Shown: piece after piece, positions 29,815-39,249 of the stretch
Position numbering within the stretch: position 1 is the first letter of the stretch
Layout of the letters: each line of letters begins with the position of its first letter
Origin: Bacteroidia bacterium
Lineage (GTDB): Bacteria; Bacteroidota; Bacteroidia; Bacteroidales; Paludibacteraceae
Direction of reading: 5' to 3'
DNA length: 64,000 nt
Assembly (NCBI GenBank): GCA_009929375.1
Contig: SAAO01000019.1
Coordinates: 1-64,000 of the forward strand
Made by a program: the position numbers and the translations under genes
The notes under the pieces: model-generated
Seen by the model: the letters and a program-made list of their open reading frames with translations, nothing else
What the model was told of the DNA's origin: nothing
Database searches by the model: none

Positions 29815-30867
29815 TCAGCAGCCACCGAAAAAGTCGAAACATTCAAAAATTTCTTCTTTCGAAGCAGTCTGATTGATTTTTATTTGTCCGATATCCGATA
29901 AAAGAGTAAAATTAATGTCTTTCGAATCGTTTTTCTTGTCGTGCGTCATCAGCTCGAAAAGAGCCTCGTAATCAATACAGTCGATATTAAACGTTCCGTA
30001 GTACTCTTTTATCATATATTTTAATTTTAATAAATCATCTTTCGGGAAATTTAATCTTACGTGCGAAAGATAAAGTTCGCAAAGTAACCCCCACATAACC
30101 GCATAGCCGTGTAAAACAGGTCGGTTCTGACGATAAGAAATGCTCTCGAAAGCATGTCCGAAAGTATGACCAAGGTTCAGTGCTTTGCGTATGTTTTTTT
30201 CAGTCGGATCCTGTTCCACCACGCGTTCTTTCACCCTGACACTGCGTTCCACCAAAATGGCTAACTTGTCGAAATCAGGATTTTCAAGATCGAATTTCAG
30301 TATTTCGTTCCATTCTTCGCGCGTATCAATCAGGGCATGTTTTACCATTTCGGCATAACCTGAGCGCAGATTAGCCGCATCGAGCGATTTGAAAAAATCC
30401 ACATTAATCAGCACTTCATCTGCGGGCGAAAAAACTCCGATTTCGTTTTTCAACCCAAGGAAATTAATACCTGTTTTTCCTCCGGTAGCCGCATCCACAG
30501 CACCAAGCAAGGTTGTCGATACATTTATATAACGTATGCCACGCTTAAAAGTAGAAGCTGCAAAACCGCCAATATCGGTAATCATACCGCCACCCACGTT
30601 GATCATAAGCGATTTGCGGGTTGCACCGTTTTCGCTCAGGTATTTCCATATCTGCACGGCCGATTCAATATTTTTGTTGTCGTCGCCGGCAGCGATTACT
30701 ATGGTATGGCAGTTTTTTAGTTTTTCCGATTGTTTCAGCGCGGGCAGGCAAAGTTTTTCGGTGTTTGTGTCGGTCAGTACGAAAATGTCTGCCGAAGGCT
30801 GATTACCTATTGCTTCGTCCAGTTCGCCGATAAAATTTTTACATATCTTTGTAAGCCGTTGATTCAT
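29815..30867 (-). CDS. aroB: 3-dehydroquinate synthase
   Basis: NVGGGMITDIGGFAASTFKRGI, NVSTTLLGAVDAATGGKTGINF, LNLGHTFGHAFE. Confidence 0.96.
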   Translation of the reverse strand: MNQRLTKICKNFIGELDEAIGNQPSADIFVLTDTNTEKLCLPALKQSEKLKNCHTIVIAAGDDNKNIESAVQIWKYLSENGATRKSLMINVGGGMITDIGGFAASTFKRGIRYINVSTTLLGAVDAATGGKTGINFLGLKNEIGVFSPADEVLINVDFFKSLDAANLRSGYAEMVKHALIDTREEWNEILKFDLENPDFDKLAILVERSVRVKERVVEQDPTEKNIRKALNLGHTFGHAFESISYRQNRPVLHGYAVMWGLLCELYLSHVRLNFPKDDLLKLKYMIKEYYGTFNIDCIDYEALFELMTHDKKNDSKDINFTLLSDIGQIKINQTASKEEIFECFDFFGGC

Positions 30868-31001
30868 CGTTTAGTTTTTAGTCTACAAAGATAATTTATT
30901 CTTTAAAAACTTCCTTACTATTTTGCTTCAGCAGCCTGATTTTTGATTGCAACGACCTGTATTAGGAACTTAGTATTAAAAAATCTCAAAATATTTTGCT
31001 C

Positions 31002-31021
31002 ATATGAATAAATGTTCATAT
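31002..31021. promoter_or_regulatory. Putative ArsR operator
   Basis: ATATGAA-TAAATG-TTCATAT, perfect 7-bp arms upstream of arsR-like gene. Confidence 0.75.
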
Positions 31022-31057
31022 ATTTGCAGAAAATTTTTCGGAAACAAATATTTTTGA

Positions 31058-31357
31058 ATGAATCTGAATTTCGACATAGAACGTATGGAAGAAGCTGCTT
31101 ACACACTAAAAGCAATTTCGAACGGTACGCGGCTTTGTGTAATTTCGCTTCTGGCTCAAAAAGAGGAAATGAATGTGTCGCAATTAGGCGAAGAACTGAA
31201 ATGTGAGCAGTCGCTCCTTTCGCATCACCTCACCGATATGCGGGCCAAGGGAATTCTCAATTGCCGTCGTGAAGGGAAAAATTGTTTTTATTCGCTCAAA
31301 AACAAACAAATTGTACAAATAATTGATTGTATCAATACCTGCAATTGCGCAGGATAA
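31058..31357 (+). CDS. ArsR-family transcriptional regulator
   Basis: LKAISNGTRLCVISLLAQKEEMNVSQLGEELKCEQSLLSHHLTDMRAKGIL. Confidence 0.92.
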   Translation: MNLNFDIERMEEAAYTLKAISNGTRLCVISLLAQKEEMNVSQLGEELKCEQSLLSHHLTDMRAKGILNCRREGKNCFYSLKNKQIVQIIDCINTCNCAG

Positions 31358-31372
31358 TTTTTTTGAGCTTTT

Positions 31373-31400
31373 ATATGAATAATTGTTCAAATGAACATAT
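31373..31400. promoter_or_regulatory. Second putative ArsR operator, downstream of arsR-like gene
   Basis: ATATGAATAATTGTTCAAATGAACATAT, same half-sites as 31002-31021. Confidence 0.65.
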
Positions 31401-31406
31401 TAAAGA

Positions 31407-31634
31407 ATGATTGAGAAAATGAAAGAATTTATTGTAAAACATGCACTTAAAATATCGGGAATTCTTACCGGAGCGGTGGGAGGTTACCTGTATTATTATT
31501 TTATTGGTTGCAACAGTGGTACATGTCCCATTACCTCAAATCCATATATAAGTATTCTTTACGGTGCTTTGATGGGTTATCTGATTTTCGATTTATTTAA
31601 AAAGAAAGAGAAAAAAAACGATGGAGAAAATTAA
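31407..31634 (+). CDS. Small membrane protein with GCNSGTC motif (DUF6132-like)
   Basis: GILTGAVGGYLYYYFIGCNSGTCPITSNPYISILYGALMGYLIFDLF. Confidence 0.75.
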   Translation: MIEKMKEFIVKHALKISGILTGAVGGYLYYYFIGCNSGTCPITSNPYISILYGALMGYLIFDLFKKKEKKNDGEN

Positions 31635-31875
31635 AGATTATTTCAGAGCCTGGGATTTTAGTCGCTACGTGCGTATGGGAATGGGTGTCGGACTTGGTAT
31701 TGGTTATGCAGCAACCGGAGAATCAATTTACCTGCTGGGAGCCATAATTTTTTCGGTTCAGGCTTTGTTCAACATGGGTTGTCCGGGTGGAACCTGCGAA
31801 ACGCCTGCCAAACCAACGCAAAAAAAACAGGTGATGGAATTTGAAAAATACGAACCTAACAAACAAAAAAACTAA
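31621..31875 (+). CDS. Small membrane protein with GCPGGTC motif (DUF2892-like)
   Basis: GLGIGYAATGESIYLLGAIIFSVQALFNMGCPGGTCETP; overlaps the previous ORF. Confidence 0.75.
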   Translation: MEKIKDYFRAWDFSRYVRMGMGVGLGIGYAATGESIYLLGAIIFSVQALFNMGCPGGTCETPAKPTQKKQVMEFEKYEPNKQKN

Positions 31876-32132
31876 TGTATAGTACTTTTTATGTATCGAC
31901 AGCGCAGTGTATGACCTGCAACAACGAAGTGCTGAAAACGCTCGGAACACTTCGCGGAGTATTTGGAGCCGAAATGGATCGTATCGATGGCCGCATAGTG
32001 GTAAATCATACCGACGAAGTGAGCCGCGAAGAGATTGCAGCCACGCTCGACAGTCTGGGCTGGAAAGAAATTCAGAAGGATGAAGGCGAATTGAATTACG
32101 ATGAACCCTCTATCTGGGGCTGTGCGCTCTGA
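31875..32132 (+). CDS. Heavy-metal-associated-like domain protein with CxxC
   Basis: TAQCMTCNNEVLKTLGTLRGVFGAEMDRIDGRIVVNH; adjoins the previous stop. Confidence 0.65.
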   Translation: MYSTFYVSTAQCMTCNNEVLKTLGTLRGVFGAEMDRIDGRIVVNHTDEVSREEIAATLDSLGWKEIQKDEGELNYDEPSIWGCAL

Positions 32133-32184
32133 AAATGTATTTATTAAAAACGCGAAATAAACAATCAAACAAAAAATTATTTTT

Positions 32185-32661
32185 ATGAGAAAATTCATTG
32201 CCGCAGTTATGGTGCTCACAGCAATTACTGTAACGGCTTGCGCCGGAAAAACAAACGATAATAACAAAGAAGAAAATAAAACTAACGAAGTAAAAAAAAT
32301 GGGAACAATTCATTTAACCAAAGCGGAGTTTCTGGCCAAAGTGGCTAACTACGAAGCAAACCCCACCGAGTGGAAATATCTTGGTGACAAACCCTGTATT
32401 ATTGATTTTTATGCTGACTGGTGTGCACCCTGTAAAACTATTGCACCAATTCTCGAAGATCTTGCTAAAGAATACGATGGCCAAATTTATATTTACAAAA
32501 TAAATACTGAAACAGAACAGGAACTTGCAGCTGCTTTCGGAATTCGTAGCATCCCTACATTACTTTTCTGTCCAATGGGCGAAAATCCGCAAATGGCTCA
32601 GGGAGCAATGCCCAAAGATGCATTCAAACAGGCTATCGAAGAAGTGTTGCTTAAAAAATAA
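32185..32661 (+). CDS. Thioredoxin-family lipoprotein
   Basis: VTACAG lipobox-like; DFYADWCAPCKTIAPILEDLAKEY; SIPTLLFC. Confidence 0.9.
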   Translation: MRKFIAAVMVLTAITVTACAGKTNDNNKEENKTNEVKKMGTIHLTKAEFLAKVANYEANPTEWKYLGDKPCIIDFYADWCAPCKTIAPILEDLAKEYDGQIYIYKINTETEQELAAAFGIRSIPTLLFCPMGENPQMAQGAMPKDAFKQAIEEVLLKK

Positions 32662-32687
32662 TTTCAGGCATTTTTTGCCGACGCATA

Positions 32688-32716
32688 CCCCGCAACTTTT
32701 GTTACGGGGTTTTTTT
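32688..32716 (+). terminator. Intrinsic terminator of the thioredoxin operon
   Basis: CCCCGcAAC-tttt-GTTaCGGGG-TTTTTTT. Confidence 0.8.
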
Positions 32717-32792
32717 ATGCTTTGTTTGTTGATAAATAGTTTTTTTCTGTTACATTTGCGTAGTTGAATTTAAACACTTTAAATGTATTTGT

Positions 32793-33167
32793 ATGAGAAA
32801 ATCCTCCTTCTTCTGGCTGACACTTATTGTATCTGCGCTTTTCCTTTTTCCGGCTCCACACACATTTGGTCAAAACAAAACAAAGACCACCCAAACCACC
32901 AAACAGGGCAAACTTACCATTGATCAACGTGTGAAAATAATGACAAAAGCCCTGAAGCTTACACCGGCCGAAGCTGTTCAGGTTGAGCAGATTCTGAGTT
33001 CAACACAACTTGAAAAGGCCAAAATAAAAGCTTCAAAAATTTCAGAATCGAAGAAAGAGGAACAAATTGAATATATCAAGGATGTGCAAAAAGCCAAATT
33101 AAAGAAACTTTTGGGCAAAGAACGCTACAAGAAATACAAAGACATGAAAGAATCGGATGTATTATAG
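32793..33167 (+). CDS. Small secreted Spy/CpxP-like helical protein
   Basis: Signal peptide; RVKIMTKALKLTPAEAVQVEQIL. Confidence 0.55.
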   Translation: MRKSSFFWLTLIVSALFLFPAPHTFGQNKTKTTQTTKQGKLTIDQRVKIMTKALKLTPAEAVQVEQILSSTQLEKAKIKASKISESKKEEQIEYIKDVQKAKLKKLLGKERYKKYKDMKESDVL

Positions 33168-33250
33168 TCGTTTTCTGTTCGCCTTTAAACCATCGAGCGT
33201 GTTTACAGTCAAAGCACTTAATTAATTTTCAAAAAAGTATTACTTAAAAA

Positions 33251-33658
33251 ATGAATAGTATGAAAAAGTACTTAATGCTGACTTTGGCTCTTTTATTCTC
33301 AATGCAAATGCTGGTGACTGCTCAGAATCAGCGAAACGGACAACGCGTGCAACAAACTCCGAAAGAACGTGCCGAAAGGCTTGCCAAGCAGCTTGAACTG
33401 ACTGCTGAGCAACAAACTCAGGTGGAAGCATTGTTTGTAAAACAGGATGCCGACCGTACCAAATGGCGTGAAGAAATGCGTGCCAATAATCAGGGAGCGG
33501 GTTTCGACCGTGAAAAAATGCGTGCACAGTTCGACGAACGTCGAAAAGCTGAAAATGAAGCACTCGAAAAAATTATTGGTAAAGAAAAAATGGAGAAATA
33601 TCTGAAATGGCAGGAGGAAATGCGTCAGCAACGTCAGCAAAACCGAAATCAGAATTAA
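33251..33658 (+). CDS. Small secreted Spy/CpxP-like helical protein
   Basis: Signal peptide; RAERLAKQLELTAEQQTQVEALFVKQDADRTKWREEMRA. Confidence 0.6.
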   Translation: MNSMKKYLMLTLALLFSMQMLVTAQNQRNGQRVQQTPKERAERLAKQLELTAEQQTQVEALFVKQDADRTKWREEMRANNQGAGFDREKMRAQFDERRKAENEALEKIIGKEKMEKYLKWQEEMRQQRQQNRNQN

Positions 33659-33670
33659 TACAGTTTTAAA

Positions 33671-33704
33671 ATCCTTTTCGTTGAATTTCGAAAGGGATTT
33701 TTTT
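33671..33704 (+). terminator. Intrinsic terminator
   Basis: ATCCTTTTCG...CGAAAGGGAT-TTTTTT. Confidence 0.65.
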
Positions 33705-33886
33705 ATACCTGTACTAGAATTTGGATTTCCGCTGTGATAGTTTTTTTGTATACATTAATACATGGTCGGATTATTAGCACATAAATTCAGCAATAAAAAC
33801 AAATATTATATGTGTTTTGTCAAATATTTAGCTATTTTTGCATGTGCAAAATATAATTTAATCTCTATTATTAATCAATAAATTGC

Positions 33887-34330
33887 GTGTATATGAGAAA
33901 ATTAATTCTGGCGCTTGTTTTAATGACAGGCATGGTTTGTGCAGCTAATGCACAGGTTGATGGCAAAGCCATTGGTGTTCGTTTTGGTTTAGGTGGCGAA
34001 CTTTCGTATCAGCATCCGCTGGGTAGCGCTAACCGTTTGGAAGCCGACCTCGGAATTTCTGGTTGGGGTGTTGGTCTTACCGGAATTTATCAATGGGTAT
34101 GGGATCTTTCTGCTCTGGCTGATGGCTTTAATTGGTATGCCGGTGTGGGTGGAACACTTGGATTGGCAAATAAAAGCTTTGGTCTTGGTGTAGTAGGTCA
34201 GGTTGGTATTGAATATAATTTCAATATCCCATTGCAATTGTCACTCGACTATCGTCCTGCGTTGTATGTATTGCCAGTGGTTTATGGAGGCTATGATGGT
34301 GTTTGTCTGGCAGTTCGTTACAAATTTTAA
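33887..34330 (+). CDS. Small outer-membrane beta-barrel protein
   Basis: Signal peptide; alternating strands; C-terminal VCLAVRYKF. Confidence 0.75.
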   Translation: MYMRKLILALVLMTGMVCAANAQVDGKAIGVRFGLGGELSYQHPLGSANRLEADLGISGWGVGLTGIYQWVWDLSALADGFNWYAGVGGTLGLANKSFGLGVVGQVGIEYNFNIPLQLSLDYRPALYVLPVVYGGYDGVCLAVRYKF

Positions 34331-34359
34331 AACAAATTGAAGTTTTCGATATAGTAAAG

Positions 34360-34390
34360 GCCGATTGAAGTTTTTCAATCGGCTTTTTTT
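34360..34390 (+). terminator. Intrinsic terminator
   Basis: GCCGATTGAA-gttt-TTCAATCGGC-TTTTTTT. Confidence 0.85.
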
Positions 34391-34581
34391 CATCTGGAAC
34401 ATTTATCATAAATGTCAATAGTTTTATTTTGAAATTATGGTCCCGCAATTACGATCTATTTGTATTGAGCATATTGTACAGCCTCGAAAAGCAATAGATA
34501 TTAATGATTTTTAAGTGCGTTGTAAAAACAATTTCCGGCTTTCAACAGTTAATGCTTGAAGTAAACAACAGAAAATTTTAA

Positions 34582-36222
34582 ATGAGTTCAAATCAGGAAA
34601 GTGCCTCAAAATGGCTTGGAAAATCGATAGCAGATGCCAAAAATATTTATTTGCTTGCTTCGTTGGCAACTATTTTGAGTGCATCATGTTTTGTGGCATT
34701 TAGCTGGTACTTATCCGGTTTTGCTGCTTCATGGCTTGTGAATAGCGAAGTGTTACCCCTTAAATTGCTATATACTGCTGGCTTTATTGCTGGCCGTTAT
34801 GTGTTTGCTCATTATGCTTCGGTACTGAATTATAATGCCGGAAATGTGATTGTTGATAAAGTAAAAAAACGACTTTACCCAGAATTGCTTCACAACAATC
34901 AAACCGATTCAATATCAGGAACATTATTAGTTACCAGAGCAACCGACGATTTGAAACCTTTTTACTCGTTTTTTATACCCTATGCGGTGGCCTCGTTTTT
35001 GGTAGGTGCTTTGCTGCTGGTAGTGAGTTTCTGGATGGATAAATGGGTGGGATACACGCTAATGGTCACTTTTTTGGTTATTCCAATGCAAATGATTGTA
35101 ATTGGAGTGGGAGCGGAGGCGCTGCACAAAAAACATATCAGTCTGTTTATGAAATATTCGGCTGTGTTTTACAATCGTTTGCATACCATAGCCGAAATTG
35201 TGAATCTCGATAATTTTAAACCGCAATATCTTTTTCTCTCCGAAAAAAGCAAAGCGCTCAACAAAGCGACAACCAACGTGATGAGTGTGGCCATTTTGTC
35301 ATCGGCTGTACTCGAACTTTTTGTAACCATAGCCATTGCAGCCGTGGCTATTTATCTCGGAATGAGTTTGCTGGGTATTATGTCGGGTCCGAATTACGGC
35401 AAAGGCTACGATTTTCATACGGCACTGTTCCTGCTGATGCTGGCTCCCTATTTCTTCTTCTATTTGCGCAAGTTTGTGAGTGCTTATCACGACCGGAACC
35501 GTGCGCTTGCTTCGGCAAAATTGATAATGCCTGTACTTCAAAATGCGCAGGAATCTCCTGAAATTGATAAAAGCGAGTTGCTTCATACCCTGAAGATTGA
35601 CGGTCTGAGCTTCTCTTATCCCGACTCTATTGTTAAGGTACTTCATAATATAAATCTGGATTTACCTGAAAAAGGACTTGTACTGGTAAAAGGAATTTCG
35701 GGCTCAGGAAAATCGACTTTACTGAAAATACTTGCGGGAAGTCTGAAGGTGGACGAAGGCAGTATATCTTTCAATGGACGCGAAAATGCCTGGTCGCAGC
35801 AATGGTTAAAACATAATTCATCGTATATGAATCAGTTCCCGTTTGTGTTCGATGGAACTTTGCGTTATAATGTTTTTCTGGAAAATGCTCATAACGAACC
35901 GAAGGATTATCCTGCATTTTTAGATAAAATTCTGGCAAAAAAGGAAGAAGGTTGGAATACAGAACTGACTCACAACGGAAAACAGCTATCAGGTGGCGAA
36001 AAACAGTTACTCACCCTGGCTCGTATGATGCTGCACCCACGTCCTGTGGCCATTCTCGATGAGCCAACTGCAAATTTAGATGCAGATACAGTGGAAATTA
36101 TTATCGAACAAATACTCAAAATGTCGCACGAACGATTAGTGATTGTGGCTTCGCACGAAGATAAATTCGATTCTATTGTGGGTGCTACGCTTAATCTGAA
36201 CTGGGGCGAGCAAATGAACTAA
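34582..36222 (+). CDS. cydD: CydD-like ABC transporter (thiol/heme exporter subunit)
   Basis: ABC permease plus ATPase; GISGSGKSTLLKILAG, LSGGEKQLLTLARMM, AILDEPTANLD. Confidence 0.8.
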   Translation: MSSNQESASKWLGKSIADAKNIYLLASLATILSASCFVAFSWYLSGFAASWLVNSEVLPLKLLYTAGFIAGRYVFAHYASVLNYNAGNVIVDKVKKRLYPELLHNNQTDSISGTLLVTRATDDLKPFYSFFIPYAVASFLVGALLLVVSFWMDKWVGYTLMVTFLVIPMQMIVIGVGAEALHKKHISLFMKYSAVFYNRLHTIAEIVNLDNFKPQYLFLSEKSKALNKATTNVMSVAILSSAVLELFVTIAIAAVAIYLGMSLLGIMSGPNYGKGYDFHTALFLLMLAPYFFFYLRKFVSAYHDRNRALASAKLIMPVLQNAQESPEIDKSELLHTLKIDGLSFSYPDSIVKVLHNINLDLPEKGLVLVKGISGSGKSTLLKILAGSLKVDEGSISFNGRENAWSQQWLKHNSSYMNQFPFVFDGTLRYNVFLENAHNEPKDYPAFLDKILAKKEEGWNTELTHNGKQLSGGEKQLLTLARMMLHPRPVAILDEPTANLDADTVEIIIEQILKMSHERLVIVASHEDKFDSIVGATLNLNWGEQMN

Positions 36223-36351
36223 TTGACAGTGGATAGTTGATAGTTGACAGTTGACAATTGATAATTGACCCGAAATAATCCAGCTATTCAAAAGTCTTTG
36301 ATCTTTCGTCTAATATCTTTTGTCTTTGTTCTTTATTCTAATAAAAAATAT

Positions 36352-37947
36352 ATGAATCAATTTTTGCAAAAACATATTTTCCGGCCTCTCAGGGGCAGAT
36401 GGTTGCTCGGAATCTCGGTGCTGATATTCTGGACTGTCGCTTTTGTGGCACTTCCTGCCATTTCGGGATGGTTTCTGGCTGCTTCCACAGTGGCTTTTAT
36501 TACGGCTAATTCATTGTTTGCTTATCTGATTCCATCGTCCATCATTCGTTTACTTACACTGATGCGGACCGCCTCACGCTACTTCGAACGTATTGAGAAT
36601 CATAAAACAACACTTGATGCTCAACGCAGGTTGCAACTTGTCATTTTTAAGTCAGTATCAAAGTTTCCGTACTTTAAAAAGCAGGTCAACAATAATTCTT
36701 CAATCCTTGAAAACAGCACACATGGTATTGATCAAATCCTGAATCATATTCTTCTCTGGCTGTTGCCGTTGACTGCACTGGTTATTGCTTTGACAATTTA
36801 TTTTATTTTTCTGGCTGTATTTTCGCAAACTATTGCCATTGAGTTTTTAATTTCTTCGGCCGTACTTTTGTTTCTGATTCCTCAGTTTATTTTCCGTAAA
36901 AACCGGATAATATACACTAAGCTCAAAACGCTGCGCGAAGAAAACAGTCAGTCGCTGATTCAGAGTTTCAGGGGTCGTATCGAAATTTCGAAATATAATC
37001 TGGAACAAAAGGCAATTGCCCAGTACGACCAGAGAATGAAACAAATTGAAAAGCTCGAAACGAAACTGCAAACCAACTCGTTCACACTGCAACTGATTGT
37101 CGGATTAGGATTTAGCTTTATTGCTGTGTTTGTTTTATGGAATGCCACGAACTTCGCGTTTGACGCCTCGTTAGCCATTGGGGTTTTCTTTGGTATTATG
37201 GCGCAGGCTGAGCTGGCAGAAATGCTGTTTGCCGGAAAGTCGGAAAAGAGTTCTGTCGCGCATCAAATTGAAGATTTGGATCATATTATCACTCAGGGTG
37301 AACACGAACCTGATACGGTAAAGGTAAGTTCGGCATTGGAGACACTTTCGCTGAATAATGTAAGAGCTCAAATTCCTGAATCTCCGGTAAAAACGGGAGC
37401 ACTGCAACTGGAAATTAAAAAAGGTGACTGGATAGCGCTCTATGGTGAAACAGGAAAGGGGAAAACAACATTTCTCAATAGTCTTTTCTATCCGGAATAT
37501 CGCCTTAGTGGTTCTCTTAGTTGGAATAATACTGAAATTTCGCATTTGCCAGTGCCTGAATGTGTGTATGTCACTCAAAAAGCATATCTGCTCACAGGAA
37601 CGTTGCGCGAAAATTTCGAAGGATATCCCGATGCAGATATTTTTCAGGCCATACAAACTGTCGATCTGACTTCATGGTACGAAAATCTGCCCAACGGTTT
37701 AGATAGCTGGATCGGCGAAAATGGAGAAACGCTCAGTGGTGGTCAGCGCAAAAAACTTTTACTGGCGCAGGCATTACTCAAAAAGCCACAGTTACTTGTT
37801 GTTGATGAACCTACAGCCGGAATAAGTACCGATAATGCCATTGCTATTTTCAGACAAATAAAACAAAACCACCCTGATATAACCATACTTATGGCCACGC
37901 ACTTACTGCATTTCGAAAATGTGGTGGATAAAGTGGTGAGAATGTAA
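36352..37947 (+). CDS. cydC: CydC-like ABC transporter
   Basis: GETGKGKTTFLNSLFYPEYRLSG, LSGGQRKKLLLAQALLKKPQLLVVDEPTAG; start placed at MNQFLQ (ORF track begins 36265). Confidence 0.78.
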   Translation: MNQFLQKHIFRPLRGRWLLGISVLIFWTVAFVALPAISGWFLAASTVAFITANSLFAYLIPSSIIRLLTLMRTASRYFERIENHKTTLDAQRRLQLVIFKSVSKFPYFKKQVNNNSSILENSTHGIDQILNHILLWLLPLTALVIALTIYFIFLAVFSQTIAIEFLISSAVLLFLIPQFIFRKNRIIYTKLKTLREENSQSLIQSFRGRIEISKYNLEQKAIAQYDQRMKQIEKLETKLQTNSFTLQLIVGLGFSFIAVFVLWNATNFAFDASLAIGVFFGIMAQAELAEMLFAGKSEKSSVAHQIEDLDHIITQGEHEPDTVKVSSALETLSLNNVRAQIPESPVKTGALQLEIKKGDWIALYGETGKGKTTFLNSLFYPEYRLSGSLSWNNTEISHLPVPECVYVTQKAYLLTGTLRENFEGYPDADIFQAIQTVDLTSWYENLPNGLDSWIGENGETLSGGQRKKLLLAQALLKKPQLLVVDEPTAGISTDNAIAIFRQIKQNHPDITILMATHLLHFENVVDKVVRM

Positions 37948-38167
37948 GTGCTGATATAATTTCATTGAGCCTTAATAAAAGCTAGTTTTTGTTTTCTGCA
38001 TAATGATATCTATCAAACAGATAATGAGATAAGTATATTACAATTCATTTTTTCAACTTATATTGCATAATAAATAATTTGAATAGCTAATTTTACGGAT
38101 AGAAAGCAAAAATATTGCGGGAGGAATAACCAGGTAATATAGCCATTGTTTTTAAATATAGCATTTT

Positions 38168-39121
38168 ATGGCTAATCAGATAGAGATATATAAAACACCA
38201 AATGGTGCAGAAGTAACTGTAAAGTTGGAAAACGATACTATATGGCTCGATGCACATACAATTGCAACAATATTTGGAGTCAATAGACCTGCAATTGTTA
38301 AGCATATTGGAAATATATACAAAGTAGGCGAATTGAAAGAGCAGTCAACCTGTTCCAAAATGGAACAGGTTGCTTCTGATGGAAAAAACAGGATTATGAA
38401 TTTCTATAATCTTGATATGATTCTATCTGTTGGCTATAGAGTAAATTCAATACAGGCTACAAAATTTCGCCAATGGGCTACACAGCGTTTGAAAGACTAT
38501 TTGGTACAAGGTTACGCTATTAATGAAAAGCGGCTGGCGCAAAAGCAGCTGGAAGTTGAGCACCTCAAAACAGGCATTCGGATTCTCAACAGAGCCATTG
38601 AGGAGCAGGCTACCAACGAAGACAGCCAAATGTTACGTGTATTTGCTCGTGGATTATCATTGCTTGACGATTACGACCATCAAACACTCGAAACAAAAGG
38701 AAAAACTGTTCGCAAGGCTGTTTATCCTACCTTCGACCAATATATGGAGTTGATAAAAACCATGTATTCTGATTTTTCTTCGGATGTGTTTGCGAAACCC
38801 AAGGATGAAAGTTTTCACAGTTCTATCAATCAAATTGCGCAAAGTTTTGGTGGTGTGGAGCTATATCCTACTATCGAAGAAAAAGGCGCAAATCTGCTTT
38901 ATTATATTACCAAAAACCATTCGTTTGTTGATGGAAACAAACGAATTGCAGCAGCCTGTTTCTTGTTTTTTATGGAGAAAAATAATGCACTATACATTGC
39001 TGATAAAACCCCTGTTATCAGCAATGAAGCGTTGGCAGCACTCACCCTTTTTATTGCAACCAGCAAAACAGAAGAAGCAAATGTAGTTAAGGATTTGATA
39101 GTTTGCATATTGAATAATTGA
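38168..39121 (+). CDS. RhuM-like N-terminal domain plus Fic/Doc C-terminal domain
   Basis: EIYKTPNGAEVTVKLENDTIWLDAHTIATIFGVNRPAIVKHI...; Fic motif HSFVDGNKRIA. Confidence 0.88.
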   Translation: MANQIEIYKTPNGAEVTVKLENDTIWLDAHTIATIFGVNRPAIVKHIGNIYKVGELKEQSTCSKMEQVASDGKNRIMNFYNLDMILSVGYRVNSIQATKFRQWATQRLKDYLVQGYAINEKRLAQKQLEVEHLKTGIRILNRAIEEQATNEDSQMLRVFARGLSLLDDYDHQTLETKGKTVRKAVYPTFDQYMELIKTMYSDFSSDVFAKPKDESFHSSINQIAQSFGGVELYPTIEEKGANLLYYITKNHSFVDGNKRIAAACFLFFMEKNNALYIADKTPVISNEALAALTLFIATSKTEEANVVKDLIVCILNN

Positions 39122-39249
39122 AAAATCAGCGATAGTCTGTCCGTACAGGAAATATTAAATATTGAACTTAAAGACTTAATTCTTCAAATTCAATATTTGC
39201 TCCGACACAATTCTTTGTTTAACTTTGTCCTTTCTGCAAATTCCCAAAC

